Source of the DNA: Ascochyta rabiei
Lineage: Eukaryota > Ascomycota > Dothideomycetes > Pleosporales > Didymellaceae
Direction of reading: 5' to 3'
NCBI RefSeq assembly: GCF_004011695.2
Contig: NC_082407.1
Location: 992,001-1,056,000, forward strand
Length of the DNA stretch: 64,000 bases
The notes beneath the pieces were generated by a model. That model had not been told where the DNA came from, made no database searches, and saw only the letters and a list, made by a program, of their open reading frames with translations. Both the position numbers and the translations under genes were made by a program. Shown here piece after piece: positions 11,252 through 20,825 of the stretch (position 1 is the stretch's first letter; each line of letters begins with the position of its first letter).

Positions 11252-12239
11252 GCATTTGTCGATTACACGGAACACAACACTTTCGTCTTTTGCGCGCGCA
11301 CTAGTCATCTAAACAGAAATAAGTTGCACAAAGCTATTGTGCGTCTCGTAATGAATGGGTCGAGCCCAGGAAACGTGAGGTTGAGCGACATTTTTTCCCT
11401 TCCTTAGAGCAGAGCAGAGCAGACACCTCATAGACCAACGCTGGAAAACCCAAGCACCGAGCAAAACAACACTCATTCCCAGCGTCCAAATACAGCAAGC
11501 ACCGCATACACACAGTACTGCCAGTAGATCATCCATCTCCTGACACGAACCACAGATGCCAGCTGGCAGAGAAGGAGTCCAAGCATGACCAACTGCCCAG
11601 TCCTGGCTGCACCACCCCTTTCACTCCAACCGCCCAACCGCCCAAAAGCCGAAAGTCGCGGAACAAGGAAGGAGCCATCCGCAAGCAGGATCTCGAGCAA
11701 CTCGCCCCTTTTGTAGTGGTGGAATTTGACTCGTATCTAGTGTTTTCTGCCGTGATCTCTGTCCTGGTGGAGGTCAGGTGGATTGAGGCGTGGGAGAGGT
11801 ATAGTAAGCACCTCTCTCTCTCTCTCTCTCGATCGAGATCGAGATCGTGGGTTGAGTTGTGTTCTGCATTTTAAATGTTCGGCGACGTTCAAGCCGAAGA
11901 ACCGTGACCGTGACGTTAGATTACATGCTCGCTCGCCGAATACATGTCCAGTGTGTTTCGCGAAGGCGAAGGCGGGGGCGAAGGCGAGCGAGCGGATGGC
12001 CAACATCAAGATCTTTCTTGCGCGCTAATCAGGTCGACCACCTCAACCCCCACGTCTTGTTGCTGCAGGTGCAAGATGAGAAGAGATGGAATGTCCAACG
12101 AACCGTTTCTTAGGTATTGCTAGCTTGTCTACGAAGAAGAAACGCCATCGCTATGCGTGTTGCTCTTTTGACTGCTTCGATGCTGTTACATGCCACATCG
12201 GCAGTGTTCAATTCAACATTCACCACACCCGTGATTGGT
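11252..12239. other. Intergenic region with a CT / GATCGA tract
   Basis: About 1 kb between tRNA-Asp and the FUN30 3' end. It holds a (CT)n run at about 11812-11830 followed directly by GATCGA repeats to about 11849. Nothing else was recognised. Confidence 0.5.
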
Positions 12240-15200
12240 TTACGCAGCGCTCAGATCCAACCCAGCCTTCTCCAACCCATCCCTGAAGGCGTCTTTGACA
12301 TCCGTGCTCTCTCCCGCCGTCTTCATCTGCTGCAACAACATGGCCTCGACAGCATTGATGCCCGCCTCCTCGGCCTTGCTGATGGCGGGCGTTGCAGTCC
12401 CGGTATCGGTGCCCTTTTTCTTCGCCTTGTTGGTCCCCGCGTCGTCCTGCTCCTCGCCCTGCACCATCTTGTCCAACTCGAGTTTGCTGACGCCCAGGGC
12501 GTAGATCTGCTCTTCGACCGTGTCTTTCGTGACCAGCCGGACAACCTCGACCTCGCGCGTCTGACCGACGCGATGCGCGCGGTTCTCGGCCTGGATGTCG
12601 TCTTGTGGGTTGAAGCTGCTGTCGAAGATGACGACCTTGTTGGCGCACGCGAGGTTGATGCCCGCGCCGCCGGATTTGGTAGACAGCATGAACACGGGGA
12701 TGCTTGTGTCCGAGTGGAAAACATCCATCAGCCCCTGGCGTTCGGCAATCGGGGTCGAGCCGTCCATGCGCATGAATGGGATATCGTGGTCGTCGAACAC
12801 CCATCCCAGGATATCCATGACGCTCGTGAATTGTGAGAATACTAGCGCCCGGTCGCCGTTCGCTTTGTACTTCTTCAGCAGCTCAAGCAGGACCTGGACC
12901 TTACCGCTGTCCATCCACTCGCGGCCTTTCAGCTCAAACTTCTTCAGCGCAGAGGGGTATTTGAGAGCCAGGTGATGGCATTGGTAGTCCTGGTAAAGTT
13001 GCAGCTCCTCGAAGATGATCTCTGGGTTGGACTCCGCAAACGTGTCTTCGCGTAAGCATGCCTTGGACATCTTGCGAATCTTGTCGTCGGTATACCGGTG
13101 GCGGAAGAGGAGCGGGTGGATGGCTGCTTGTCGCAGCTTCATCATGACGTTTGCATGGTCTTTGACGGGGAGACCAGCGGCGCGGTCAAGGAGGATCTTG
13201 CGCTGTTTCTGCAGCTGCTCGTTGTAGAGCGTCTTTTGCGTATCCGTAAGGTCGCAGTATTCGACACGGCAAGTCTTCTTGGGAAGATGCTTCAGCACCT
13301 GAGCCTTCTTGCGGCGCAGTATGAAGGGCGTTAGCATAGTTCGTGCGCGCTGGACACGCTGTGCCGAAAGCAGGGTGCTGTGAGAATCGCTCTCAGTGAC
13401 CTTGGCCTTGTGCTTGAACAGGATCTGCAGCATCTCCTGCACACTGTCGTCCTGCTTGTCATAGAAGACGTCTGGCATCAGGAATCCCAGAATGGACATC
13501 AACTCCTGCAGACTGTTCTGCAGCGGCGTGCCTGTTAGCAGAATCCTGCACTTCGGCGTTATCCTCATCAGGCTCTTATAGCGCGCAGTGTTCGCGTTCT
13601 TCAAAACGTGACCCTCGTCGAAGATGCATATTTGTGGTTTGCACTTGCGCAAGAAAACATTATCTTCTTTCCGGTAGGCCAGGTCGTAGGTGGTGATGAT
13701 GACGTCGCAATTCCCAGTCTCGATATTGTCCCGAATTGTGTCCTGAGACTCGAACCGCTCAGCTTGAGAGCCGTAGTACGGAGTGAAGTTGATTTTGCTC
13801 GAGAAGCGCTCGAACTCACGACACCAATTCTCCAACGTCGATCCGGGCACGATGATGAGCGTTGGCCGCCCCTCCCCTTGCTCTTTAAGGTGCGACAAGA
13901 ATGCGATGACCTGACAGGTCTTGCCCAGACCCATGTCGTCAGCTAATATGCCCGAGATGCCGTTCTGCCACAGCAGGTTCAGCCAGTTCAGGCCGACGAC
14001 CTGATAGTCCTTCAACTCTATGTCGTTGTTCATGATAGCCGGCTGCTTCAGAAGCTTCATCTTGCTGCTGGTCTTACGAAGATCGCTGCTCTCGGTGTCG
14101 CTGCCATGACCGCTCTTTGGCGTGTAGTATCCCGAATCGCGGGTTGAACTGGTGTCACTACTGTCATCCAGAGTGACTGCATCCACCTCGCCATCTGTCG
14201 ACGCGCCGAAGATGTTGATGCCCCAGCGAGCCATGCCGGCCACCATTGGCTTTCCAAGGCCCTCGCACTGTTTCACAACCGAGTCAATAGTCGAGTACGC
14301 ATCCCACATGTCTTCAGCGGACTCGACAAGTCGGGCTCCGAATGTGATCCTCGGTTTTCTTGCCTTTTTCTTACCCTTCTCCTGCTCTTGCGCCGCTTTC
14401 GCATCCACGTGAATGTTGCGGATTGCATCAAGCGACTTGAAAGGCCGCTCTTCCAGCAGCTTGCTGATGTCCTCCTCTTTGTGACCGGACAGATCGACCA
14501 TTGCTTCGACAGAACAAGTGTTGAAGAAGTCGACCAGACTCGATTCACTGAACTTGTGCTCCTTGTCGGGGTTAGCTCCAGCATCCGAGTCGTTATCTGA
14601 GATAGCGATGATCCCTTCGTCTTCGTCATCAGACACCACCACAGGCGCTGTCGTTTGCAGCCTCACACCCTTTTTCTGCGGTCGAGGCGGCGTCATAGCA
14701 TCTTCGTCGCTTTCAGGATCAGGCTTGCGCCTCCCACGTATGAGCCTCCGCTTCTTGGGCTGTTCAGCGTCTGTCGTCGCTGGGCTCGCAGTTGCACTCG
14801 GTGTGCTGTAAGACGGTGCCTGCTTCGAGTACTTGTCCATGAGCGACTTGACAGGAGCTTTCAGCCCACGCTGTGCAGTCTTCTTCGGCTCCGCGATGCT
14901 CGTGCTGCGCTGGGCGACCCCAATCTGCGGCGACTTGAGCAGCTCATCGTCCGAGTCCTGGTCAGCGAGAAAAGCAGAAGCATCCTCGAAGTTGCCCTTC
15001 TTGACGACAATGGCCTTGTACAGCACGCTTATGGGCTTGTTGGAGAAGACGACCTGGAGCCGCTGTGTCTTCCTTCTCAGGTCAAAATCAGGAATGTCTT
15101 TCAATTGCAGATCATCATCGCCAGTCAGATCCACATCCACAGGCACAGCACGGCTCGGCCCACCCTGTCGAGGCATAGGCTTCGCTTTCTTAGGTGGTGG

Positions 15201-15830
15201 ACTTTGGCTCTGCGTGACTTCATCGACACCGCGCTTTCGTGACGCCTGCTGGACGACTTTGTACGCATAGCCCGAAAGGTCCCAGCTCGGTTTCGGCGGT
15301 GTCTCGTCAACCTTGGACGCGTGACTGCCCATCTCCACCTTGCTGAGCGGGATGTTCGATCTGAACGACGACTCGTCCTCGTCGGGGTCGCGCTCGACAG
15401 GCGCATCGTCTGAAGTCAGGTCGAACACGGGCTTGCGAACGGCTTGCGGAGGAAAGAAGGCAGTGCCGGGTGGAGCCATTCGATTGAAGCCGTATGGACC
15501 CTGTTTCTGTGTTTGCGTCTGCGTCTGCGTCTGCATCTGCGACTGCGACTGCGACTGTGCGGCGGGCGAGGAGAAGCGTTCTAAACCAGGTGACGAGCGT
15601 GGAACTTGCAGTTGCGGCGAAATTCCGAGTTCGATTGGCAGCGTGCGGTTCGCTTTGGGTGTGAGCAGTTGCATGGGCTGGGTGACATCAGACGTAAAGT
15701 ATGGCGAGCGGGCAGGCACAGGCTGTGTAGGCTGCGTGACGTAGGTGCCCTGCTTGTCTGGACTGCTCGAGCGCGTTCGATGCGCGGCGGGCGGAGGGGA
15801 GGAAGACATTATAGGGTCGTCCGGGTACAT
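12240..15830 (-). CDS. FUN30: SNF2-family chromatin remodeller, FUN30/SMARCAD1 type
   Basis: One uninterrupted frame encodes 1196 residues from the ATG at 15830 (a second ATG, 15809, is also possible; further upstream the frame lacks an ATG). Residues 1-250 are low-complexity, with a Gln/Thr/Ser repeat near 90. A CUE-like ubiquitin-binding segment lies near 253-290 (RLQVVFSNKPISVLYKAIVV). The ATPase has LADDMGLGKT at about 629-638, the DEGH box at 738-741 (FDEGH) and LLTGTPLQN near 764-772. The C-terminal helicase lobe shows STKSGGAGINL near 1050 and QAENRAHRVGQ near 1081. FUN30 relatives slide nucleosomes, promote DNA-end resection and maintain silent chromatin. Length and order match yeast Fun30 (1131 residues). 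The gene is divergent from VMA21. Confidence 0.95.
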   Translation of the reverse strand: MYPDDPIMSSSPPPAAHRTRSSSPDKQGTYVTQPTQPVPARSPYFTSDVTQPMQLLTPKANRTLPIELGISPQLQVPRSSPGLERFSSPAAQSQSQSQMQTQTQTQTQKQGPYGFNRMAPPGTAFFPPQAVRKPVFDLTSDDAPVERDPDEDESSFRSNIPLSKVEMGSHASKVDETPPKPSWDLSGYAYKVVQQASRKRGVDEVTQSQSPPPKKAKPMPRQGGPSRAVPVDVDLTGDDDLQLKDIPDFDLRRKTQRLQVVFSNKPISVLYKAIVVKKGNFEDASAFLADQDSDDELLKSPQIGVAQRSTSIAEPKKTAQRGLKAPVKSLMDKYSKQAPSYSTPSATASPATTDAEQPKKRRLIRGRRKPDPESDEDAMTPPRPQKKGVRLQTTAPVVVSDDEDEGIIAISDNDSDAGANPDKEHKFSESSLVDFFNTCSVEAMVDLSGHKEEDISKLLEERPFKSLDAIRNIHVDAKAAQEQEKGKKKARKPRITFGARLVESAEDMWDAYSTIDSVVKQCEGLGKPMVAGMARWGINIFGASTDGEVDAVTLDDSSDTSSTRDSGYYTPKSGHGSDTESSDLRKTSSKMKLLKQPAIMNNDIELKDYQVVGLNWLNLLWQNGISGILADDMGLGKTCQVIAFLSHLKEQGEGRPTLIIVPGSTLENWCREFERFSSKINFTPYYGSQAERFESQDTIRDNIETGNCDVIITTYDLAYRKEDNVFLRKCKPQICIFDEGHVLKNANTARYKSLMRITPKCRILLTGTPLQNSLQELMSILGFLMPDVFYDKQDDSVQEMLQILFKHKAKVTESDSHSTLLSAQRVQRARTMLTPFILRRKKAQVLKHLPKKTCRVEYCDLTDTQKTLYNEQLQKQRKILLDRAAGLPVKDHANVMMKLRQAAIHPLLFRHRYTDDKIRKMSKACLREDTFAESNPEIIFEELQLYQDYQCHHLALKYPSALKKFELKGREWMDSGKVQVLLELLKKYKANGDRALVFSQFTSVMDILGWVFDDHDIPFMRMDGSTPIAERQGLMDVFHSDTSIPVFMLSTKSGGAGINLACANKVVIFDSSFNPQDDIQAENRAHRVGQTREVEVVRLVTKDTVEEQIYALGVSKLELDKMVQGEEQDDAGTNKAKKKGTDTGTATPAISKAEEAGINAVEAMLLQQMKTAGESTDVKDAFRDGLEKAGLDLSAA

Positions 15831-16187
15831 GCTGGGTGAGAGTCGAAGGGAGGTAGCGTTGAGGTTGTGGGAGAGTTCGCCGCAGCGATCGACAGGCGCG
15901 CTGGAATTAGCAACCAAAGTCACCAAGAGGAGAGGTGCGGTGAAAACAAAGCGCCCAACGTGCTAGCCATGCAGCTTGTGAAAGGAGTCAGCCACAAGGC
16001 GTGAAAGAAACACGGCACGAGGCAGGCACCAAAACGTTGGTTTCGTTGTTGAACCCCAGACGCGCTTTTCGACGGGGGGCGCGTTAAGTGCTGGTCAGTG
16101 CACGCCCATTACGTTGATGGCTCCAGAGCGCTCAAGGCCTCCACGTGAAGTCCAACACCCCAAACCCATACATCACACACACACAAA
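15831..16187. promoter_or_regulatory. Divergent promoter FUN30 / VMA21
   Basis: 357 bp between two start codons transcribed away from each other. The VMA21 leader has a short CA run. No defined motif can be assigned by eye. Confidence 0.5.
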
Positions 16188-16689
16188 ATGACGACGCGAA
16201 GAATCGTAAACGACGAGAAGACGAGCCTGGACTACGATGGCAAGGGCGCACCGGGGCCGTCCAACACCTCGCCTGCCGTCCCTACGTGAGTGCCTTCTTT
16301 TCAATTTCAGTCTGATGGCTTTATCACAGCGCACGTGTATTCGCAGGAACAAAATCCATGGTACTATACCGCAACACTGCTCTAACGCCCCCCCAGCTCT
16401 GTAATCTTCAAACTCATGTCCTTTACATTCGCCATGATCACATTACCCATCGGCACCTACTTCTTCACAAACGCCTACGTCTTCAAGGGTATGTTGAGCC
16501 AAGCCGTGAGGGGAAGAACAGCTTCACCACGGTGTAAAACTAAAAACAGCTACAGGCAACGCAACGTACGCGGGAGGTCTCGCAGCACTGATGGCCAACG
16601 TGGTGCTGATCGGGTACGTGGTCATGGCCTTTATGGACGACCAAGCGGAGCAAGTGGAAGAAGCCGAGAAGGCGAAGAAGACGTCGTAG
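16188..16689 (+). CDS. VMA21: V-ATPase assembly factor VMA21
   Basis: Three exons (16188-16285, 16397-16488, 16556-16689) give 107 residues. There are two membrane segments: FKLMSFTFAMITLPIGTYFF and, after YAGGLAALMANVV, the stretch LIGYVVMAFMDD. This is the VMA21 layout, with a short hydrophilic N-terminus, a helical hairpin and a charged tail. The last four residues are KKTS, a dilysine (KKxx) ER-retrieval signal like that of yeast Vma21. The protein chaperones assembly of the V0 sector in the ER. The splice joins (VPT/SVIF and FKG/NATY) restore the conserved frame. The gene was not visible as a single open frame because its first exon is short. Confidence 0.9.
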
Positions 16690-16817
16690 TGCACTGATTG
16701 GCAGGCGGGTGTAAGGAGTGTGCGGAGAGAAAACAGCTCAAGTAGGGGGGAAGGCCTGGACACGAACAGCCAGAGGGTGAATATCGTGACGAGAGAATTG
16801 GTTCCGGCCAAGAACAA

Positions 16818-17206
16818 CATGCTGTATTACCAATTACTATATAGCTGTTGTATGTGTTAAAGCAAGTACAACACGCTGCATAGCTTATTTGGCTATTCCT
16901 ACATAGCTGTTAGACATGTCAAAGCAAGAACACGCTGTATTATAAGTTACTATATAGCTGTTGCACATGTCAAAGCAAGAACACGCTGTATTATAAGTTA
17001 TTATATAGCTGTTATACATGTCAAAGCAAGAACACGCTGTATTATAAGTTACTGCATAGCTTTTAGACATCAAAAGCAAGAACCACACGCTACATTATAA
17101 ATTACTGCATAGCTGTTGGAGACATCAAAAGCAAGAGTGACAACGCTGCATTACCCATCCTACATAGCGGTTGCACATGTCCAAATGCAAGAATATCGTG
17201 TAGCCT
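16818..17206. repeat. Minisatellite, about 51-bp unit, six to seven copies
   Basis: Units run tagctgtt-(g/a)(c/a)acatgtcaaag-caagaacacgctgtatta, then an AT-rich tail. The three central copies (16907-17060) are nearly identical; outer copies diverge by indels. The array lies just downstream of VMA21 and is AT-rich compared with its surroundings. Confidence 0.9.
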
Positions 17207-17449
17207 GCGCGGACGCCTAAGGAGTGACTGGTTTCCTCCTCCCCCATTCCTATTCTTGATCCCATCATCCCATGGCATCGCATGTATGCGCCTGAAACTC
17301 CATCATGTACCCCTGTACCCAATACTGCGATCGTGGCTAAGAATGCTTTTGGCTCCTAGCTGCGAGGTGGGTTGGGAGGTGCTTCCTCCCCAAATGCAAG
17401 GAAGGATGTGGTATATGGACATGGGAACTCGTCCACCACATACTCGCTC

Positions 17450-17610
17450 ACGTCGTCTTTCCTCCACCAACTCCCTTGTGTCGTCTTCTCTGCCAACTCC
17501 CTTGTGTCGTCTTCTCTGCCAACTCCCTTGTGTCGTCTTCTCCGCCAACTCCCTTGTGTCGTCTTCCCTCCACCAACTCCCTTGTGTCGTCTTCCCTCCA
17601 CCAACTCACT
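17450..17610. repeat. Minisatellite, 26/28-bp unit, about six copies
   Basis: The core CCAACTCCCTTGTGTCGTCT alternates with a short variable C/T-rich segment, giving 26- or 28-bp units. It sits within about 20 bp beyond the stop codon of the DUF2406 gene, so it probably lies in that gene's 3' untranslated region. Confidence 0.9.
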
Positions 17611-17626
17611 GCGGGTCATGCGGAAT

Positions 17627-18909
17627 CTAGTTCTTGCTGAAGCGCCTCTTGAACCAACTCTTCCTCTTGTCCTCGCCCCCTGTGCTCTCCTTTCGCAGAA
17701 CGCTCGGTCGGGCCGCCGGCTCCGCACCGCGCTCTCCACCGCCAAGTTGAATCGGCAGTCTGGGCGGCAGCGTCTTTGCTGCATGTGGAGGCGGTGGCGG
17801 GGCGCCGCCAAGCTGTTGTGGAGGTTGGGTTGGGAAATAGCCTCCTCCCTGCTGCGGTCCGTATTCCTCCCTGATGGGGCCAGTGTAGCCATTCGCGCGA
17901 TACTGCTCGCCCATGTCGCCCTGGGGCGGACGTACAGGCAGGGAGCGCTCGATGGACGAGTTCTCGCTGCTGGGATCGGTACCGTAGGCGGCGTCGCTGT
18001 GGCTGCCGTTGGAGCCGTTGGTGTGCACCGTGTCGCGGCTCTGCTGGTAGCCGTTCGGCGGCGTCTGGTTGTATACGTTCTGTCCGTTGCTCATGCGGCC
18101 GCCCTGGCTTCCCCACCCAGGGTCGGACTGCATGCGGGTCCCGTAGCGGACGCGTGGGGGGCCGCCGACGGGACCGCCCTGGCCGTAGCCGTTGTCGTAC
18201 GAGTCGCGGGGAGGGCGGACGTACTGCTGGGTGGCGTGGTAGCTGTTGGAGGAGTTGCGGTGGACGTCTGGACCACCGCCGTAGTACGAGGATCTGCGAG
18301 AGGCGCCGCCGTAGTTGGACATGACGTCGGTCTGGTCGGAGCGCATCTGCGAGGCGCGGCGGCGGTACTCGCCATCGATGGCGGCTTCGAAGGAGCGGAT
18401 GGTGTCGAGCGGGCGCTCCCAACGAGAGCGTGTGGGGTTGGAGAGGTCCGGCTCGGCTGGCGCTGGTTGTCAGACGTGTTGTTTGTTGTTTGTTATTTGT
18501 GGAGGGTGGTGTGCACAGGGAGGGAGTGCGGGACTCACCAATCAGGTTGCCGTCGGCATCGCTGTGCTGGAAAGAACGAAGGGACTGCAGCGTGGGCTTC
18601 TCGAGCGCGGCGGCCACTGGCCATTGTCAGTGCATGTTTACGTTTACGTTTGCGTGGTCGGGCCATATCTCAAGACGTACTGGGCTGGGCCTCGTTCATG
18701 GCGGCGTTGGGGTTCGCCTTTGTGCTGGGGTCGTAGTGGGTCTTGCGGCGTTCGCTGTCGCTCTCCTTGCGCGCGTGCTTGCTCTTGGGGCTGGCGTTTG
18801 CGTTGGGCGAGTCTCCAGAGCCGTGGCTGCGAAAACTAAAGGCGCCCGTGTTTGCGCGCGCACGCCCTTGCTCGGGCCTGGCCTGCTGTGAATCCATCGT
18901 GGCCGACAT
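17627..18909 (-). CDS. DUF2406-family fungal protein
   Basis: Exons 18909-18681, 18616-18539 and 18456-17627 give 378 residues; the introns are 64 and 82 bp. The conserved block spans the two splice joins: LEKPTLQSLRSFQHSDADGN, then EPDLSNPTRSRWERPLDTIR and FEAAIDGEY, which I recognise as the DUF2406 domain. The rest is low-complexity: Ser/Asn/Gly/Tyr-rich repeats, a Pro-rich stretch with six consecutive Pro, and a basic C-terminal tail (KRKSWFKRRFSKN). Function is unknown; the disorder and basic tail suggest a peripheral membrane or regulatory protein, but that is inference. The start is the first in-frame ATG (MSATMDS); the frame stays open upstream through a hexanucleotide repeat but has no earlier ATG. 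Confidence 0.8.
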
Positions 18910-19147
18910 GTCCCCGTTTTTCGTGGGCCAGCTGCGGCTGCAATGGCTGGCGGGCGGGTAGAGCGGAGCCCAGCTGCGGCCGTCTGCGATCGGGTGGAGC
19001 GCGGCGTGGTGTTGGGGTGGTGTTGGGGTGCGGCGTGGGCTGTGCGTGGGCTGTGCGTGGGCTGTGCGTGGGGATCCGCTGAAATCACAGGCGATGATGG
19101 AGCGAGTGAGTGGAGCGACGGCTGAGTTTCGCGCGCAGAGACAGGAC

Positions 19148-19253
19148 GATGGCGATGGCGATAGCGATGGCGATGGCGATGGCGATGGCGATGGCGATGG
19201 CGATGGCGATGGCGATGGCGATGGCGATGGCGATGGCGATGGCGATGGCGATG
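19148..19253. repeat. Hexanucleotide microsatellite (GGCGAT)n
   Basis: About 17 near-perfect copies of GGCGAT with a single interruption (GATAGC) near the left end. It lies roughly 240-345 bp upstream of the DUF2406 start, so it is promoter or leader sequence. Confidence 0.97.
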
Positions 19254-19841
19254 CAAGTGGGAGCGAGTGCAGCGAACAGAGACCAGTGGACAGCGGGCGG
19301 ATGAGCAGCGGCGGCGGTATATTATCAACTACGCCAGAGGCCGCGCAATGGTGAATGTTGAACCCGGCTGGACTGCGTAATGGAGCGGTGCGACGGAATG
19401 GTGGAGCGCCCGGAGCCAATGGGCGGCTGGAGGATCGCCCGCAGGCTTCTGAAACGCCGCGTGCGCCGGGTGCGAGACACTGCCTCACACGTCAGCGAGC
19501 TGTGATTGTCTCGAGCCTCAAGCAGCGCAAAGCAACGTCGAGGCCTGGCAGTGACGACTTCTGATTTCCTTTGCATCGATGTTGCCTTGTCGAGCATCCA
19601 CCGTTGTTGTGCGATGTGTGGTGCGTGGTGCACGCAAACATGGCTCCATTCCTTGCCACCCTCCGCTTCAACGGCTGGCGCATCCGCTTGCATCCTAACA
19701 AAAAATAAATAAAGGTGGCCGTGCCCAGCCACAATGCACTTTCATTGTCGACGGACCAGCCCCATGGCAACCAGCCAGACTTTCTATGCCAGCCAAGTGA
19801 CTCTACAGTATGCCAGCCAAGTGACAGTCAATGCACCTGCC

Positions 19842-19928
19842 GTGTATTGTATATTGTGTATTGTGTATTGTGTGTTGTATATCGTGTATTGTGTGTTGTG
19901 TATTATGTATTGTGTTTTATGTATTGTG
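19842..19928. repeat. (TGTATTG)n-like degenerate microsatellite
   Basis: Irregular copies of GTGTATT and TGTGTTGT over about 87 bp. Confidence 0.85.
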
Positions 19929-20139
19929 GATTCCGAACATTGCCAACGAACAACCTCTCACGACAGCACGCTGCAACACCACGCAGCTGCCAGCCCAGCC
20001 GTGAACCCCCCACCCCCACCTCTCCAATCGTGCATCCCCACACCTCCCCTCCCGTGCCCTTTACTCTCCAACAAAGCAGCGAAGAAATGCCACAGCCACC
20101 AGCCCCAACAGATAAACAAAAGACAAAAGACAAAGATAC

Positions 20140-20188
20140 GACATGACACGACATGACGTGACGTGACGTGACGTGACGTGACGTGACG
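20140..20188. repeat. Pentanucleotide array (TGACG)n
   Basis: Two degenerate ACATGACAC-type units lead into seven consecutive TGACG copies. Each junction contains TGACGT, the half-site bound by bZIP (CRE/ATF) factors. Confidence 0.92.
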
Positions 20189-20261
20189 ACCTGCTGCACC
20201 CCATGTCTGAACAGCGCACGGCATGCCCACCCCTCGAAGAGAGCGTCGACGCGTTCGTTAC

Positions 20262-20376
20262 CCACTCACTCACCCACCCACTCACTTACTCACTCACTCA
20301 CTCACTCACTCACCCACTCCCTCCCTCACTCACTCACTCACCCACTCACTCACTCCCTCACTCCCTCACCCACTCA
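20262..20376. repeat. (CACT)n microsatellite
   Basis: About 115 bp of CACT/CACC/CCCT tetranucleotide units on the plus strand. Confidence 0.95.
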
Positions 20377-20640
20377 GCTTCAGAATTATGGGGACAATCC
20401 GCCTACAATCTACCTACAGGCTGCAGGCAGGCAGGCATTCTATGTAAAGATAGCACTCCCCTACCTGTGCTGTGCATGCTTATCGTGACATGTTATCCGG
20501 ATCCCTGCTTTTTTTTTTTTTTTTGTCCGGCTGATAACCGCTGCATGCAGTGGAGTAATTAGATGCAGTAGGTAGGCTGCTAGATGGCGACTTTCACCCT
20601 GTTCGGCGTGTACAGATACGGTGTGGTGTGTGCGCGTGAG

Positions 20641-20695
20641 TGCAAGGCAAGGCAAGGCAGGAGGGCAAGGCAAGGCAAGAGGGCAAGCAAGGCAT
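20641..20695. repeat. (GGCAA)n microsatellite
   Basis: Pentanucleotide GGCAA copies broken by AGGAG insertions, downstream of the methylmalonate-semialdehyde dehydrogenase gene. Confidence 0.85.
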
Positions 20696-20825
20696 GTGGG
20701 TCGTTTAGACTACCTACCTACTCTAGCACGAAGACGATGCCATCGTAGGTGATATCTTCACGCATTTCAGTTCCGAGTTCACGATTCCCATTCCAACCTC
20801 GTGTGGCTCATGCACACTCCATCAT

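Larger units (their letters stand above)
18910..20825. other. Repeat-rich intergenic region upstream of the DUF2406 gene
   Basis: 1.9 kb without a supportable gene, crowded with simple repeats listed separately. A 16-bp direct repeat (TATGCCAGCCAAGTGAC) occurs near 19786 and 19809, and a run of 16 T lies at 20509-20524. Confidence 0.6.

Noticed and set aside
15831..15926. Longer FUN30 N-terminus
   Set aside because: The frame is open but starts only with a non-ATG codon; ATG 15830 is the first real start.
17372..18736. 454-codon open frame on the plus strand
   Set aside because: It lies antisense to the DUF2406 gene, has repetitive GC-driven composition and crosses the minisatellite. The minus-strand gene explains the region with three spliced, conserved exons.
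18910..19488. N-terminal extension of the DUF2406 protein through the hexanucleotide repeat
   Set aside because: The frame is open, but no ATG lies upstream of 18909 and the extension is Ser-Pro repeat only.
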